Shown here: in pieces, positions 1 to 15,140 of the stretch
How the letters are laid out: every line of letters starts with the position of its first letter
Numbering within the stretch: the first letter of the stretch is position 1
From: Parelaphostrongylus tenuis
Lineage: Eukaryota > Nematoda > Chromadorea > Rhabditida > Metastrongylidae
Direction of reading: 5' to 3'
NCBI GenBank assembly: GCA_019055375.1
Contig: JAHQIW010006927.1
Coordinates: 310,001 to 374,000, forward strand
Length of the DNA stretch: 64,000 bases
Notes under the pieces: generated by a model
What the model was told of the DNA's origin: nothing
Database searches by the model: none
Seen by the model: only the letters and a program-made list of their open reading frames with translations
Translations under genes and position numbers: made by a program

Positions 1-882
1 ATGTATAGGCTTGCTTGTTGTAGATGACTCCAAGAGTTCTACGAATATCCCTCAACGAATCACTTTGTGATGGTATCTTCGCTAGTGCAATCGTATCCGT
101 GCATACATGCATGCGTATCAATGCGTATACGTTTTATCTGATGAAATGCATGGAATTCATCACCCAAGTTTGTTTACGTCTCTAGGTTAGGTTCTTACAG
201 TGCGCTATTGTTCTTAAATCCAGTTAACCCGTACTCTTCACAAGGGTGCACCCGCGTAGCCTTTCGAACAAGGACTATCTTAGCGGAAGATTTTTCAGTT
301 CATATTTCGAGGAGCGCGTATGGCACAGTGGTTAAAGGTGCTCTGCGACACAAACGTCGATTAATCGATGGTCGGTGTTCGGTACCGCACCTAAAGCTCA
401 CTAAGCCTTCCATTCCTCCGACTGGACAATTTCGTACTGAAACTTGTCTGTGAGGATAACAGCGTTGACTTGATACATTCTTAGGACACCACAAGTCATT
501 ATAGAGGCCGGATATGCAATGAGTCACTTCAAAGGAACTTTGATGAGGTTAAATGAATAATGCGCCTCCTAGGAATTGATCATTGCCGAAGGCTTTATCC
601 TCTTTTTAAATTGTTACTCTTAAAAATAATGAATTTGCGCCGTAGAACTATCCTGTGAGGTATTTTGATTCAGTTATCTAGAAAAACGAGAATTAAAAGG
701 GCGATTGAAATCGTAATGTTGATATCAAAAGAACCGATTAGTGTCAGTAACTCTTGAGTGGTGTACAATCCCGGTCAACCAACGCCATTCAATCCTTTAA
801 AAGACGTCTTACGAGCTTTCAAAGAGCCATGGCCGACTTAGACATGAATATACTCAACATTTGCTCATTATAGACATTATAG
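1..882 (+). other. Left edge: intron upstream of the first visible hsp-60 exon
   Basis: No HSP60-like coding sequence was found here, although the first visible exon corresponds to about residue 90 of a typical HSP60. The N-terminal exons must lie left of the window. The stretch holds one SINE-B copy (312-605). The rest is AT-rich with no recognised feature. Confidence 0.6.
312..605 (+). repeat. SINE-B copy (tRNA-derived, about 300 bp)
   Basis: The head has a tRNA-like A box (TATGGCACAGTGGTTAAAGG). The body is shared with the copies at 10890 and 19183: a block GAGGATAACAGC.TTGACT, then CATTATAGAGGCCGGATATG. It ends in a GGCTTTATCCTCTTT tail. Sited in the hsp-60 5' intron. Confidence 0.8.
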
Positions 883-5248
<4,366 letters not shown>

Positions 5249-5536
5249 CCTCGCATCTTAGGGTACTTGTGACATATTCGACTACAAATCTCATTTTGTT
5301 TCGTGAAGTTCAATTGTTATATGTTATTAAGCATATCTGCCATCTACTAACTGTTATAGTGGTTTTGAATAATACTTGTTATTCGGTTCTCTTTGATACG
5401 TTGTAATTTGAAGTTGCACTTGCATCTCGAACATTGTTGATTTTCATAGTTATCCTTAGATACGGATAAATTTCTAATTTACTCGGTCTCAATGATGTCC
5501 ACCATCTTAGTTGATTGCTTATAAAAACTAGGAGCA

Positions 5537-5542
5537 AATAAA
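5537..5542 (+). promoter_or_regulatory. Candidate hsp-60 polyadenylation signal
   Basis: A canonical AATAAA lies 289 bases past the hsp-60 stop. It is the first exact AATAAA noticed downstream. A variant signal closer to the stop cannot be excluded. Confidence 0.4.
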
Positions 5543-5699
5543 ACCGCCGAGATAGCATGGAAGCAATTCCAAGAAAGTGGATGAGATCACTAATGACATA
5601 ATAGGAGACATCAAGCGGAGAACGAGTTGTCGAGACGATCATTGTCATTCATAATAGCGACGAACGTTCGTCGTTTTCTAAGCTTGTTCATTCCAGTCC

Positions 5700-5880
5700 A
5701 AGACAACTCGGCAAAAAATCTCTGTTTACACCTGTAGTTTCAAGTGTTTTCTCAAGACCAAGCTCAAAGTTCAACATATCGCAACTATTACTTGAGCCAA
5801 CATGCCATGTGGTCTGTTTTAGGGCTGACTTATACTGCTCGGTACATGTGTTTAATCTTTGTTCTAGTCTTTATTATATC
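5700..5880 (+). repeat. FB fold-back element, one end only
   Basis: It shares the terminal string of the elements at 29707 and 50410: GTGTTTTCTCAAGACCAAGCTC, then GAGCCAACATGCCATGTGGTCTG, then GGCTGACTTATA. Only one arm is evident. Confidence 0.6.
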
Positions 5881-5899
5881 TTTTTTGATCGGTTTTTTA

Positions 5900-6035
5900 G
5901 CAGGGGTATGGTATTAAAACTATATCATCAATAATGCTGAGTGATATGCAGAATTCTAAACCTCAAGCAAGGGTCGAATTCGCGTTTCACCCTTCCTGAG
6001 GGCGTTTGCTAAAAGACTGCACTAGCGAGGCTCCT
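5900..6035 (-). repeat. SINE-A copy (tRNA-derived, minus)
   Basis: The reverse complement reads as a tRNA-like head (A box near 6020-6035, B box GGGTCGAATTC as seen on the plus strand at 5971). A CATATCACTCAGCATTATTG tail follows. It lies between hsp-60 and coq-10. Confidence 0.7.
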
Positions 6036-6296
6036 CTTCTGCTATCATTCTGAGATATTATTCAACCATATTGAATATCCACTGTAATTATTTTTGAATT
6101 ATAATGATGCTATCAACAGTTGAACCACATGGGCATTCAGCTCAGAGGTAATGATTAATGATAGAGGGCTTAGGTCAATGGCGATGACAAATGATAATTA
6201 TAGAAATAATCCTATGAGATTAAGAATAATAAGAACAATGAGACGAATACCGGAATCGTGCAATCGGAAAGGCAAGTAGCAAAGCATTATGAGTAC

Positions 6297-8992
6297 TTAC
6301 GCCAACAAGTTGCAAATGAGTAGTAATTTAGTTTTGATATCGTAAAATTGTAGCTCTGGAATGAGGTATTGATGGCTTGCCATAATTTCCTCTGTCCGTC
6401 GTAAGAAAGCTCCAACCATGGTTTTCACCACTGAAAAGTCACTTCGAATATTTTTCGAACTCACTCCATGAAATATGCCAAATATATATAAAGGAGGATA
6501 TAAAGGAGCAGTTCCAGAGAACTTACGAATTATGCACTTCATTAGTGTAATTGTACTGAGCTACTTATTCGGTAACTCCAAAAAAATTCGAAGATAATCC
6601 TGATAGCATAGTCTAAGCTTTTATGAGTCTGTTATGACACACACAGTGCTAGACAAAAGCTTAGGCTTTCCGGCCTCATTACTAGCACGGTGCCTTTCGG
6701 CTAGTCGCCTCCTATTATAGGAAATCGAAGCCGTTCAAATTACACTCTCTGTAAGGTGAGAAACCACCGTGGTGTTCTTTCACAGTGGTTGATTGTCGAT
6801 TATCGTTTGCTTGGCTTTATTACGCCAGTATATATAATTTGAGGATAGCTAGGATTTTTTGGACAAACCGTATTGCTCTAAGACCATATCACAGTCTTTC
6901 GAAATATTAATCCTGTCCCAAATTTTTAGCAAATTTGCGAGATTATATGCGATGAGTTATATGACTTATTCTTAGCGAAAGATAATAAAGCCGTTGAACT
7001 TCAAGTAAACATATCTGGTCTTATAGTGGGCTTCGCTAACTAAATTAAAACCAAAAATGCGTAATAATTTCAGTAAACGGAAGGTTTCCTTTATCCATCA
7101 CGTTAGCACTACCCTATCTACGCGAAAATAACCTTTCTCACTTCCTATGGTGGTGGGTTATACATTCACAAACCTTCACAGTGGTATTTTTCGGTTTCCG
7201 ATTTTCTTTTGGAAAAATTAGAAATTTTGCTCAATTGCGGAAAATTTCTCCAAAATTCGACTCGAAGATTTTTTCAAGAAAAAAATGTCATCAAACTCTT
7301 TTGGAGTGGTTGGTGGGGTGTATGGCTCTGATGAGGCGGAAGAGACCGCTGAAACGTATATCAGTAGGGGTGACTAGTGGGGCATATGGCTCTGATGAGA
7401 CGGGCGTCACTGCCGAAACGTACGTGAGTCATTGACGTAACAAACCGCGATAAGTTTTTTTTTTCAAAACAGTTTCTCAGAATAATTTCGTCTTGATTTG
7501 TAACACCATACGAGGAAAACCAGAATAGATCACCTTGATCAAAGAACAGATGAGCCATGCGGGAATGAAATGCCGATTTGAATTCGAACACAAGGTCATA
7601 ATGCAAAGTGCAAGACTGTTGGATCGTTGGTTGTCCTTTACCAAATCGAAATGTTGTTACCAATGTGTTGAAAACAGAGTCGTCAACGACAACAGACTGT
7701 AAAGAGAAACATAATGAAGTGATTACCACAACCTGTGACACAAGCTTGAGTACAAAACTTTAAGGATTGAAGGGTTAAGGATAAAGCTCTCGGCATTAAT
7801 CGATTCCTGAAGGATGCGTCACGCTTTCTACATCATTATGCAGCACTTCAAAAGTGGCTGAATGCATATCTGACCTCTACAATTACTTGCAGAAGCCTAA
7901 CGATATAGAGTTAACGGTGTCCCACACAAGTCCTGTGAAATACCGATTCTGTAGATAGAGGAATTGCTGTACCTGGAACGCAGGATCGCACCAAGGACCA
8001 CGTGTGTATTGTAGACACCGGTAAAATACTAAATCTGGAAATGGAAGGATCGCTGTGCTTTGGACGCGGCGTTAGCAAACATCTCTAGCCACCACAACAC
8101 ACTCGCGGCCCACTATATTCTGTAAAGAAGGGCCATTCAAGAAGTATCCTAGCATGTTAGGAAATGAGAAAACATCCGAACTGCAGGGTAATCATCGTGA
8201 CATTCTTTGCACAACTTATACTACTTTATTAGATGCTGACAGCCCTGCACGGTGGACAAGAGTTTTTTCTACGCGTACACAAATTTACATGAACAAAAAT
8301 CATATAACGTATCGTTCCACATTGTCGGACACTGTGGCCAGTGTGAGCTTCACAGGGGTCATAACAGGTTGGACATGAAATTAGGCATCGTCCCATTCAC
8401 ATGCTACGGAAAGACTAGGCGTCATCGCAATTATGGTGATACTGTTTGAGCATGGTTTTCCTCGAAATGTCGAGACAACAGTGCTAGCTCATTAATGGGC
8501 TTTCACCACATTCAGTCGCCGACCTATCTGGATCTGGGATAGCGTTGATACCTCGAATCTCGGTAACCCTCCATAGAGTGACGATTCCCATGAAGACCGA
8601 ACTTCTCCAAAGCAATCAGCAATAAAGATATGTAAAGAAATATAGCAGACGTTGTATCTTCGCACAAGGAAAACTTGGCTCCAGTAGATGAACATCTTAG
8701 AAAAATGTTGTGCCTCATTTTAACCAAACTCAAAGTAAATTTTGATAGGGATTCAAAGTGACCAAATACCGATTAGGTGACAATTTGTTCCAAACATACA
8801 TGGACAACTGACGGTCGCACGACAGTTACTCGACTTCGATAACTCTCCAGAAGAGGCGGAAAACCAATTTCCAGCTCTACCAATCGCAAATTATCGTGCT
8901 CCATGAGGACATTGGATTTCCGGCACCACGGTACAAAATTGTGATATTGGGAAACGTCGGCGACTACGTCAAACATTTGTTCAGAGGAAAAA
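6297..8992 (-). CDS. coq-10: Coenzyme Q-binding protein COQ10 (START-like), N-terminus not found
   Basis: COQ10 is a mitochondrial START/polyketide-cyclase-fold protein that binds ubiquinone and is needed for its function in respiration. Three exons fit in phase. 8800-8992 has FSSEQMFDVVADVSQYHNF, followed by VPWC and IGFPPLLESYRS. 7534-7696 has TLVTTFRFGKG followed by YDLVFEFKSAFHSRMAHLFF. 6297-6430 has VVKTMVGAFLRRTEEIM. These match the family order: FVPWC, the GFPP turn, the EFRS-like strand and the final amphipathic helix. The last exon is written to a TAA at 6297-6299, but a good donor (GTAAGT) overlaps this stop, so a further 3' exon is possible. The first exon, with the mitochondrial targeting sequence, was not found upstream. 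Its intron holds hammerhead-like motifs at 7322-7432. Confidence 0.85.
6431..7321. other. coq-10 intron sequence before the hammerhead pair
   Basis: AT-rich. It contains an FB-like fragment at 6625-6720 and otherwise nothing recognised. Confidence 0.5.
6625..6720 (+). repeat. FB fold-back family fragment
   Basis: It aligns by eye with 50430-50515: a TCTG(T/C)TATG start, CAGTGC, GGCTTTCCGGCCTC and ACGGTGCCTTTCG occur in the same order and spacing. It sits in the coq-10 intron. Confidence 0.5.
7322..7368 (+). ncRNA. Hammerhead-ribozyme-like motif, copy 1
   Basis: The conserved core is present: CTGATGA at 7328-7334 and GAAA at 7351-7354. Between them stem II is intact: GGCGG (7335-7339), a 6-nt loop, and CCGCT (7346-7350). 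After GAAA there is a short, degraded stem III and a usable T-C cleavage context (7361-7362). Stem I (ATGGCT at 7322-7327 against 7363-7368) pairs for only three bases before a mismatch. It is type I in layout, with a very short stem III as in small tandem hammerheads. Activity is doubtful. Confidence 0.55.
7386..7432 (+). ncRNA. Hammerhead-ribozyme-like motif, copy 2
   Basis: It lies 64 bases after copy 1. The core is CTGATGA (7392-7398) and GAAA (7415-7418). Stem I is complete: ATGGCT (7386-7391) pairs with AGTCAT (7427-7432), one G-U included. Stem III can form from the ACGTACGT that starts at 7418. Stem II (7399-7414) has one A-C mismatch. The residue at the expected cleavage position is G (7426), which normally blocks cleavage. 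The two copies are complementary in what has decayed. Confidence 0.6.
7768..7885 (-). repeat. SINE-B, 3' truncated fragment
   Basis: It keeps AGGATAAAGCTCTCGGCATT, CCTGAAGGATGCGTCACGC and GGCTGAATGCATATCTGACC. The tRNA-like head is missing. Located between the first two visible coq-10 exons. Confidence 0.7.
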
Positions 8993-9689
8993 CTAAAATA
9001 AAATTTCAGCAAACAATGACTTATTATGATTTAGAAGGTATATCACAATAGTAGAGCATAACAATTTCATCCAAAACTCGGTCAGAAATTTACCTATAGA
9101 TGACTACTTATTTAGGTATCTAAATAAGAAGCTAGAAACACTGTGTTCTCAGAGTTGTATTTTGAAAAAAATAAAATTACGCTAACATAGATTTTCACAC
9201 TACAATCAACTGCTTCAGACCCAATGAGACGCTTTTCCGATACGCCATTTCCTTGCTACTATACGGACGATTTATCACAAAATAACACCTCAACGACCGA
9301 TTGAGTAATCGAGGGACCATTCTAGCCGAGTACTACCTTCCTTTAGAAAAGCAGAAATGGTAACTGCAAATAATTTTCACATGCTATGAAACAAAAAGGT
9401 TCAAATCAGTATTTATTGTGGTCTTGCACAAAGTTGAACTATAAAGATACATAAATTACATATTTATTGAATGTTACGCGATGCATATAGATGCTATACC
9501 AAAAAGTCATTTCCTACCGATATTGCACAATAAATCTACTGATGATTTTTGTGATATCTGAAGTCTTCCCTGAACGGAAACGAGTTTTCTTGACAAGTAT
9601 AATCACCATCCAGATCTCTGCAACAAAGAGGTGCAGTAAAATGAGTTGAATGCAACAGGCTTTTGTAAGCAATCAGTAGACTTTTTACT
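8993..9689. other. Upstream of the first visible coq-10 exon
   Basis: Searched on the minus strand for the missing coq-10 N-terminal exon. None was identified. No repeat was recognised. Confidence 0.4.
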
Positions 9690-9945
9690 TTAGGCACTTT
9701 ATTGTTCACCTTCACTGTTTTTTTTTTCTGTGCGGACCTCAGTGCTTCTAACGGTATTCGGGCTTTTTCGTCTTCTGCTGAAACGTCGTAGAATATAGTC
9801 GAGTTCGTCTCCTTGCAATATAAAAGATAGCCTGGGTGTGGCGTTCCATTAGGCGTTCGTTGCTGACTGCCGGAGAGAGTTGAGGGGTGGAGCCCGGCTC
9901 TAAACGCCCCGCGACGAGCATCACAACTACTCGGCTGTGGCACCC
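9690..9945 (-). repeat. SINE-C copy (tRNA-derived, Ser/Leu-like head)
   Basis: The reverse complement begins GTGCCACAGCCGAGTAGTTG. It continues through GGAACGCCACACCCAGGC and ACGACGTTTCAGCAGAAGACG to AGCACTGAGGTCCGCACAG. The same blocks occur at 29385-29655 and 62210-62462. The 135-codon open frame over this copy is repeat sequence, not a gene. Confidence 0.75.
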
Positions 9946-10889
9946 ACCATGAAATTGTAAGATAATTTTTCTAGTTTTCTTATATTAGCGGAACTGCCTC
10001 TTTCAAAGAAGAAAGAGCAGAAGATGGCTGAGAAAAAGGTAAAGCAAGGAGCTCTGTCAGTGTGAAGGATAACACGTGACCCCCCATGAAGACCAGTGCA
10101 AGTTCGAAGCCCGTCCGTATCTCTGAATTCTGCTCACATCAAAGCATCCTTGTGATAAGGGACATTTATATGATGTACTGGAGAGTAAAATATGTATGTA
10201 ATCACCTTCATGATGCTCAGTCGGATGCAGGATGCATCTGCAAGGGATTGCTCAACGCCAAACACTACAAACTGTTACATCAAAACAAGACTTCTAATGA
10301 ATCCACATACTCATCAATAGCACACTGAGCGATCCGTGTAGCAGCTGGAGCCAGCGGAGAAATTACTGGTTGCCGTTGGTATACACATTGCTGGTTGTGA
10401 GATGAATACAGTTCTTTATGCTTGCTAATGAGATGAGCGGTTTTAACCCTAAAACACTGATCCATAGGAAGAAATCGCTGGCTCAGTTACTGTTGCTAAC
10501 TACTTCATATTAAAACGCCACGTACAACTGAAATAAGTCGAATCACCTTCACAGTATTCATGCGAATCCCACAGACAAAGCAGAGAGTGCCGTAGGTGGA
10601 TTCTGATGCCAGATCATGATGAGAATAGGACATATGCCATGCCAATACCTGAATTAACACCAAGGCCAAACATGGCAATGCTCTTGGCGATCACCATGAC
10701 GTCCACAAAATTCAGAGATACTGCTTAAAACCAACCTGAATTGTGCTGAAAACTCTCCCACACATCGGAATGCGACAAGTCGCTCTATCTATATCGCATT
10801 CACCAACGAGATAGAGCAACCTTTGTTTTATTAAGGAAGCAGAAGTCGAATCACATTTCCCATCCGTCAACTGTGAACGTTCCTTCTAC
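9946..10889. other. Intergenic stretch without a recognised gene
   Basis: A small open piece at 9990-10038 (plus; KKKEQKMAEKK then a GTAAAG donor-like site) was noticed but cannot be tied to a gene. Otherwise nothing is visible. Confidence 0.3.
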
Positions 10890-11208
10890 AAATAAAAGGA
10901 TAAAAGGATAAAGCTCTCGGCGTTGATCAATCCCTGAGGGATGCGCCATGCATTCGACTTCAATTTTTAACTTCGTTTGAGGTGATTGAATGCACATCTG
11001 GCCTTTACAATGACTCGCGGTGGCCTCCCGCTGAACCGAGTCAGTGCTGCTTATCCTCCCAGACAAGTCTGAGACCTGCCTGGTACCAATTTACCGACCC
11101 CGGAGGGATGGATGGCTTGGTGAGCCATGAGCGCGAGATCGAACCACTGACCTCGTGTGCGACGCAGGGCACCTCTAACCACTGCGCCACATGCGCTCTT
11201 CTTCTACA
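10890..11208 (-). repeat. SINE-B, full-length copy
   Basis: Read on the minus strand it has an A box (TGTGGCGCAGTGGTTAGAGG), a B box (CAGTGGTTCGATCTCGCGCT), the long body and the end GCCGAGAGCTTTATCCTTTT. The end is a repeated TTTATCC, like a slipped-priming SINE tail. It is almost identical to 19183-19492, so this family has been recently active. Confidence 0.9.
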
Positions 11209-11239
11209 AATATAATGCCATAAATAGACAGAATCCAAT

Positions 11240-11348
11240 GATATTGGGTGATCAGCAAAACTTCAGACTTCGGGCGGAATTTGAACCCGCGTTTCCCCTT
11301 TTCGCGGGCTCGTGCTATCTTATATCGCAAAGAGAGTGATAGCAGAAC
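11240..11348 (-). repeat. SINE-A, left member of a head-to-head pair
   Basis: The minus strand carries the head at 11300-11348, with a B box against AATTTGAACCCGCGT, and the tail near 11246-11262. Its head abuts that of the next copy. Confidence 0.75.
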
Positions 11349-11490
11349 TGAAGCCCCGATAGCACAATGATTAGCACGAGTCTCGCGGGAAGGATGAAAA
11401 GTGGGTCTAATTCCCGTCCTGAGTTGGAAGTTTTGCAACTTATTTAACATTACTGGTTAACTTATTATAACATCACATCACTCACTCCTA
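11349..11490 (+). repeat. SINE-A, right member of a head-to-head pair
   Basis: A plus-strand head with ATAGCACAATGATTAGCACG (A box), GGGTCTAATTCCCGTCCTGA (B box) and GGAAGTTTTGCAACTTATTT (tail). Together with 11240-11348 it forms an inverted repeat able to fold into a hairpin. Confidence 0.75.
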
Positions 11491-11720
11491 AGAAGCGGTT
11501 AAAAGAAAGTTTTGTCCACTAAGTACAAATATACAACCTTGTCATATTAAAAAGGCTATCCAATTTGGCACGATGACCACGTATGACGACACAAATTTTC
11601 TTATTTGCGCTACGAGTCATATATAACTCATATCGGCCAGATTTCTAAGGTTGAGAAAAATGCTGAGAAATTTTTTGAAGATTCGTTTTCATGCGCAAAT
11701 TAACAACAAAAACAACAATA

Positions 11721-12235
11721 ACTATTGCTGAAAGCATAGACCACCACTGTCCACGACTTTCTGCCATCGTTCAGCAAGCACCGGATCTGGTCAAAGTACA
11801 ATTCGGGTTTCTTTGAATCAAAAACCCTTGGCATGCTTCTTCAACTCCATCAAATGATCCGGTGTTTCATTCATCGAAAGAGGCCATAATGAGGTTATCT
11901 CATGCGGAACCTGGCGAGGCTCCTTGTGGACAGAGTCAAATTGGTGCAATTTGCTGAGCGTTGCGAAACACCAAGCTCAGCCAAGTCACGAGTGCTCGAT
12001 CAAGGCTTAGTACCCAAAGTGGCTTACCATTCATTTCCATCCAAAACAGATGGTCGACCAGCATGAGGCATGTCTTCGAAGAAAAACTTCCTATATTGAG
12101 TCGCTTGAACCATGAGACCACAGTCGATTTTGTCGCCGTATCAGCACCTTCGCCCTCATTAATCTCATCGACGGCGTCAAGAATCGTTAAACCCTTTTCT
12201 TCAATAATGGCAGGTCAACAGACATAAATCATACT
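11721..12235 (-). mobile_element. Mariner transposase relic (C-terminal part)
   Basis: The minus strand near 11721-11780 reads LAERWQKVVDSGGLCF, the typical end of a mariner transposase. Upstream pieces (ETPDHLMELKKHAKGF; a DHLFWMEMNGKPLW stretch) match the region between the two catalytic halves, with stops and shifts between them. No terminal inverted repeats were identified. Decayed. Confidence 0.65.
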
Positions 12236-12804
12236 GTTCGATAGACATTTTGGCGCTGAACTGACATTCATAATTAGATAAATACATACAAAACTATCAA
12301 CAAAGAACGACGCAAAGTTGCTAAGAAATAAAGCTTCCAAAGATCTTCAGAATTTTGCTCGATACAGTAGCTGTAAGTTATCTATACGCCCTTCATTTAC
12401 AATAGCCTTCATTCTTTCTAGCCGGTATCAGAGGCAGTTGATCTCTTTGTAAACCGTACGCTATTCTGCATATTCAAATAACGTATGGTACACCTATTTT
12501 TGCATACTTCAAGCACCAACAATTTGTGCAAGGCTCCTAGCGCGATCTAGAAAGACCAAAATTTTGCCCGGAAGACATAACCTCTTCCTTGCAAAGAGCT
12601 AAGTGTGATTAGTTTTCTTGAGTGGCAACCAGGTCAACATGATATCAAATTCATTCAAAAATAAGTGGATAATCAAGTTCACTCAAGAAAATTTATTTTC
12701 GGAGGACCGTCAAAAGTGGTTGGATGCGTGTACAATGGCTGTTGATGGCCAACCAATTAATCAAGTCGGTGCTGTATACTAATATGTGGCTAGTATCCAG
12801 GGAT
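12236..12804. other. Intergenic, nothing recognised
   Basis: AT-rich sequence between a mariner relic and a SINE-A copy. No conserved open frame or repeat match was noticed. Confidence 0.3.
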
Positions 12805-12902
12805 ATCGTGTGATATGTAAAACATTCGACGCCAGGCGATAGTTGAACCTGCGCTCTACCCATGGCAGGGGCGCGTGCTACCACTACACCATCGACGCCA
12901 CC
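12805..12902 (-). repeat. SINE-A copy
   Basis: The minus strand has GATGGTGTAGTGGTAGCACG (A box, Gly-tRNA-like) and AGGTTCAACTATCGCCTGG (B box). ATGTTTTACATATCACACG follows as the tail. There is no pairing acceptor stem, so it is not a functional tRNA gene. Confidence 0.8.
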
Positions 12903-13035
12903 ACTCCTATCATATGCTGAGTACAATCAGTATAACAGAGCCTGTTTAGTATTTGCCTCCACATTTTTAGGCCACTACTGGAGTGGTGTGGGTAGTAGAA
13001 AGTGACTCTGACACATATTCAATTGGGTATTCGTT

Positions 13036-13208
13036 TTAACCCTTACCGGACCGATCACCCACGGCCTCCACATCTCCAAATGTCATCTATGGACAGTCTG
13101 CAATTGTTAAACGCAGCACGCTGGGGATTACAAATGCAAAGGAGGAGCAGACTGTTCAGAGATACCAGCAAGAGATGCAGAGACCGTAGGTCCGCGGTCT
13201 CGAAAAGG
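13036..13208. repeat. S-MITE: short palindromic element
   Basis: The ends are inverted copies. AACCCTTACCGGACCG at the left matches the reverse of CGCGGTCTCGAAAAGG at the right. Inside is GCACGCTGGGG, also found at 32271-32280. It is related to 31085-31430 and 32152-32321. Confidence 0.6.
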
Positions 13209-13639
13209 TGTATGGATTCTCTCATCAGCTGTTTCTCGCAGTTTTTTTTCGCGACTTTAAGCTAATAACCTTCTCGACACATACCGCATTCATCCAAGAA
13301 AAGCTACTTTCTACAAAATACAATTTATAAAAACAATAGTGCAGGACAGCCGTACTCGTGTATCAAGCGATTCTTTGCCGTCTGTACAGACACACAGACA
13401 TAAAACTATTGACCATTAAAACGGTACTGATATGCTTTTGCACTGGCGCTTTTCGGACTACAAGCAGGCTCAATTTTTGCATAAGTGTGAGAAAATTTTG
13501 CCCAATAATGAATATCCTTTAAAAAATGTCCACGAATGGAATTATGCAGATGAAACACTCTTTTGTAGTGAAAAAGGAAAAGTTTCAAATCATAGAACAA
13601 TCATGTTGACATCATCATTTGACTGTTCATGACATGTGC
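13209..13639. other. Intergenic, nothing recognised
   Basis: AT-rich. The short open frames on both strands show no family resemblance. Confidence 0.3.
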
Positions 13640-13885
13640 AGGTGGCGTAGTGATAAAAGGTGCCCTGCGATCTACACGAGGCCAACGTTCACTCTTGTCG
13701 CAAAGGTTCAACAAGCCTTCCATCACTCCGTCGTCGGCGAGTTGGTACCCAACTGCCTGGGAGGATAGCAGCATTGGTTGCGTCCTCACATAACCAGCTA
13801 GTCATAGTAAAGGTCAGATAGGCATTCAGTCATCTCAGACGATGCCTGATGGAGCCTAATGCATTTGATCAATCCTGAGTCTTTA
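13640..13885 (+). repeat. SINE-B copy, diverged
   Basis: The head is GGTGGCGTAGTGATAAAAGG. The body has CTGCCTGGGAGGATAGCAGC, GTCATAGTAAAGGTCAGATA and GGCATTCAGTCATCTC. The tail is degraded (GCATTTGATCAATCC). Confidence 0.75.
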
Positions 13886-15140
13886 GTTTCTTTATGAAGC
13901 ACGAATGAGGCTCTTACAGATGATCTAAAGGCTTCAAATTTCACCTCAAAAGGTGTCTGGCTGATCTGAGAAATGAGAAACAAATAATCGTTGTGAATGA
14001 ATGAGTCCAATCAGAATTAACCAAGTCAATAAACGATACCATTTTTCGCATTCTCTCCCTATATCTCCTCGCCACTTCTGAAATATAAGCCCGAGACGCC
14101 TCTTGACCCTGAAACCCGTCTTATGGAAGTTGACTGCTTCAGATAAACGTAACATCGAAAAAAAACCGCACCGATAAAGTTAAGGTTTAATATCACTTAC
14201 ACAGTGTTCAAAATGAGCACTCTCATAATCCGATATTGGAGCAAACGTCCAACCCATTCTCAGCCTTGAAAACCCTTAACAAGAGCTTATTACACCATGT
14301 TTGGGAGACAAGAAGAGCACTAAAGGGCCACCCACCTTGCCGCATTTTTTGCATATTGGCAGTTCTTGAAGTGGAAGGCGTGGAAATGCTACACTGCTCC
14401 ATAAATACTACGTAAAGACTCACTAAATATCATATCATACGAGAAGGCAGATAATCTGTAACTCTCTAGATATTGCTATTTGGAGAGAACCATGTCACAG
14501 ACCAAGTAGGTACATACCAAACCTAGAACTCATCTCAAGAACTGACGTAAATAAAACATATTTTAAAAGACAAAGTACGCAAATCATCAAAATGATATCA
14601 ACAAAACCATTGAATAACATCAATAATATCAACAAGTAAAGGCTTAATTATTAAAGAACGTAAGTACACATAAGACGGGAAGAAAGGAAGCAAGCACAGG
14701 TGCGATCATACTGGCTTACCAACAACTGTCAGTCATTCTAGAACACTCAAAGAGTTTGAAATATGTGGTAAACGAAACTATAGCTTTTCTCTAATGATGA
14801 ACCTAATTCTCCTATAACGCCAGATCCACCCTTAAATAAAACGAAACACAATCCAAGAAGAATGAAATTAATACTTCTGCAAACACAATCACGATAATCG
14901 AATACCAGCAATTATTGAAATATAGTATCGTGTCCTGCTTGAACGAGTTCCGATATTATAGGAAAAGATAAACCGTCAACTCCAGAACTTGGACATCATT
15001 TTGACAGCAAGAGGAAATTGTATCTGCTTGGGAAAAGTTTACAAACTCTAACAGTTCCTCTCTCAATTAATAAAGTTTACGAAAATCTGAGATCTGTGGG
15101 GTGGGGGTGGGGAGAAATAGAAGAATTCCGGTCCCACCTA
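13886..15140. other. Region downstream of mdt-11
   Basis: This could hold the missing coq-10 first exon. An open minus-strand piece at 14320-14380 (begins MEQCSISTPSTSRTANMQ, ending at a GTGGGT donor-like site) is the best candidate for some exon, but it has no family match. A G-run cluster lies at 15098-15112. Confidence 0.3.

Noticed and set aside
12805..12902. Functional tRNA genes at the many tRNA-like heads
   Set aside because: A and B boxes are present but the sequences lack a pairing acceptor stem and cloverleaf arms, and they run into the same SINE tail every time.
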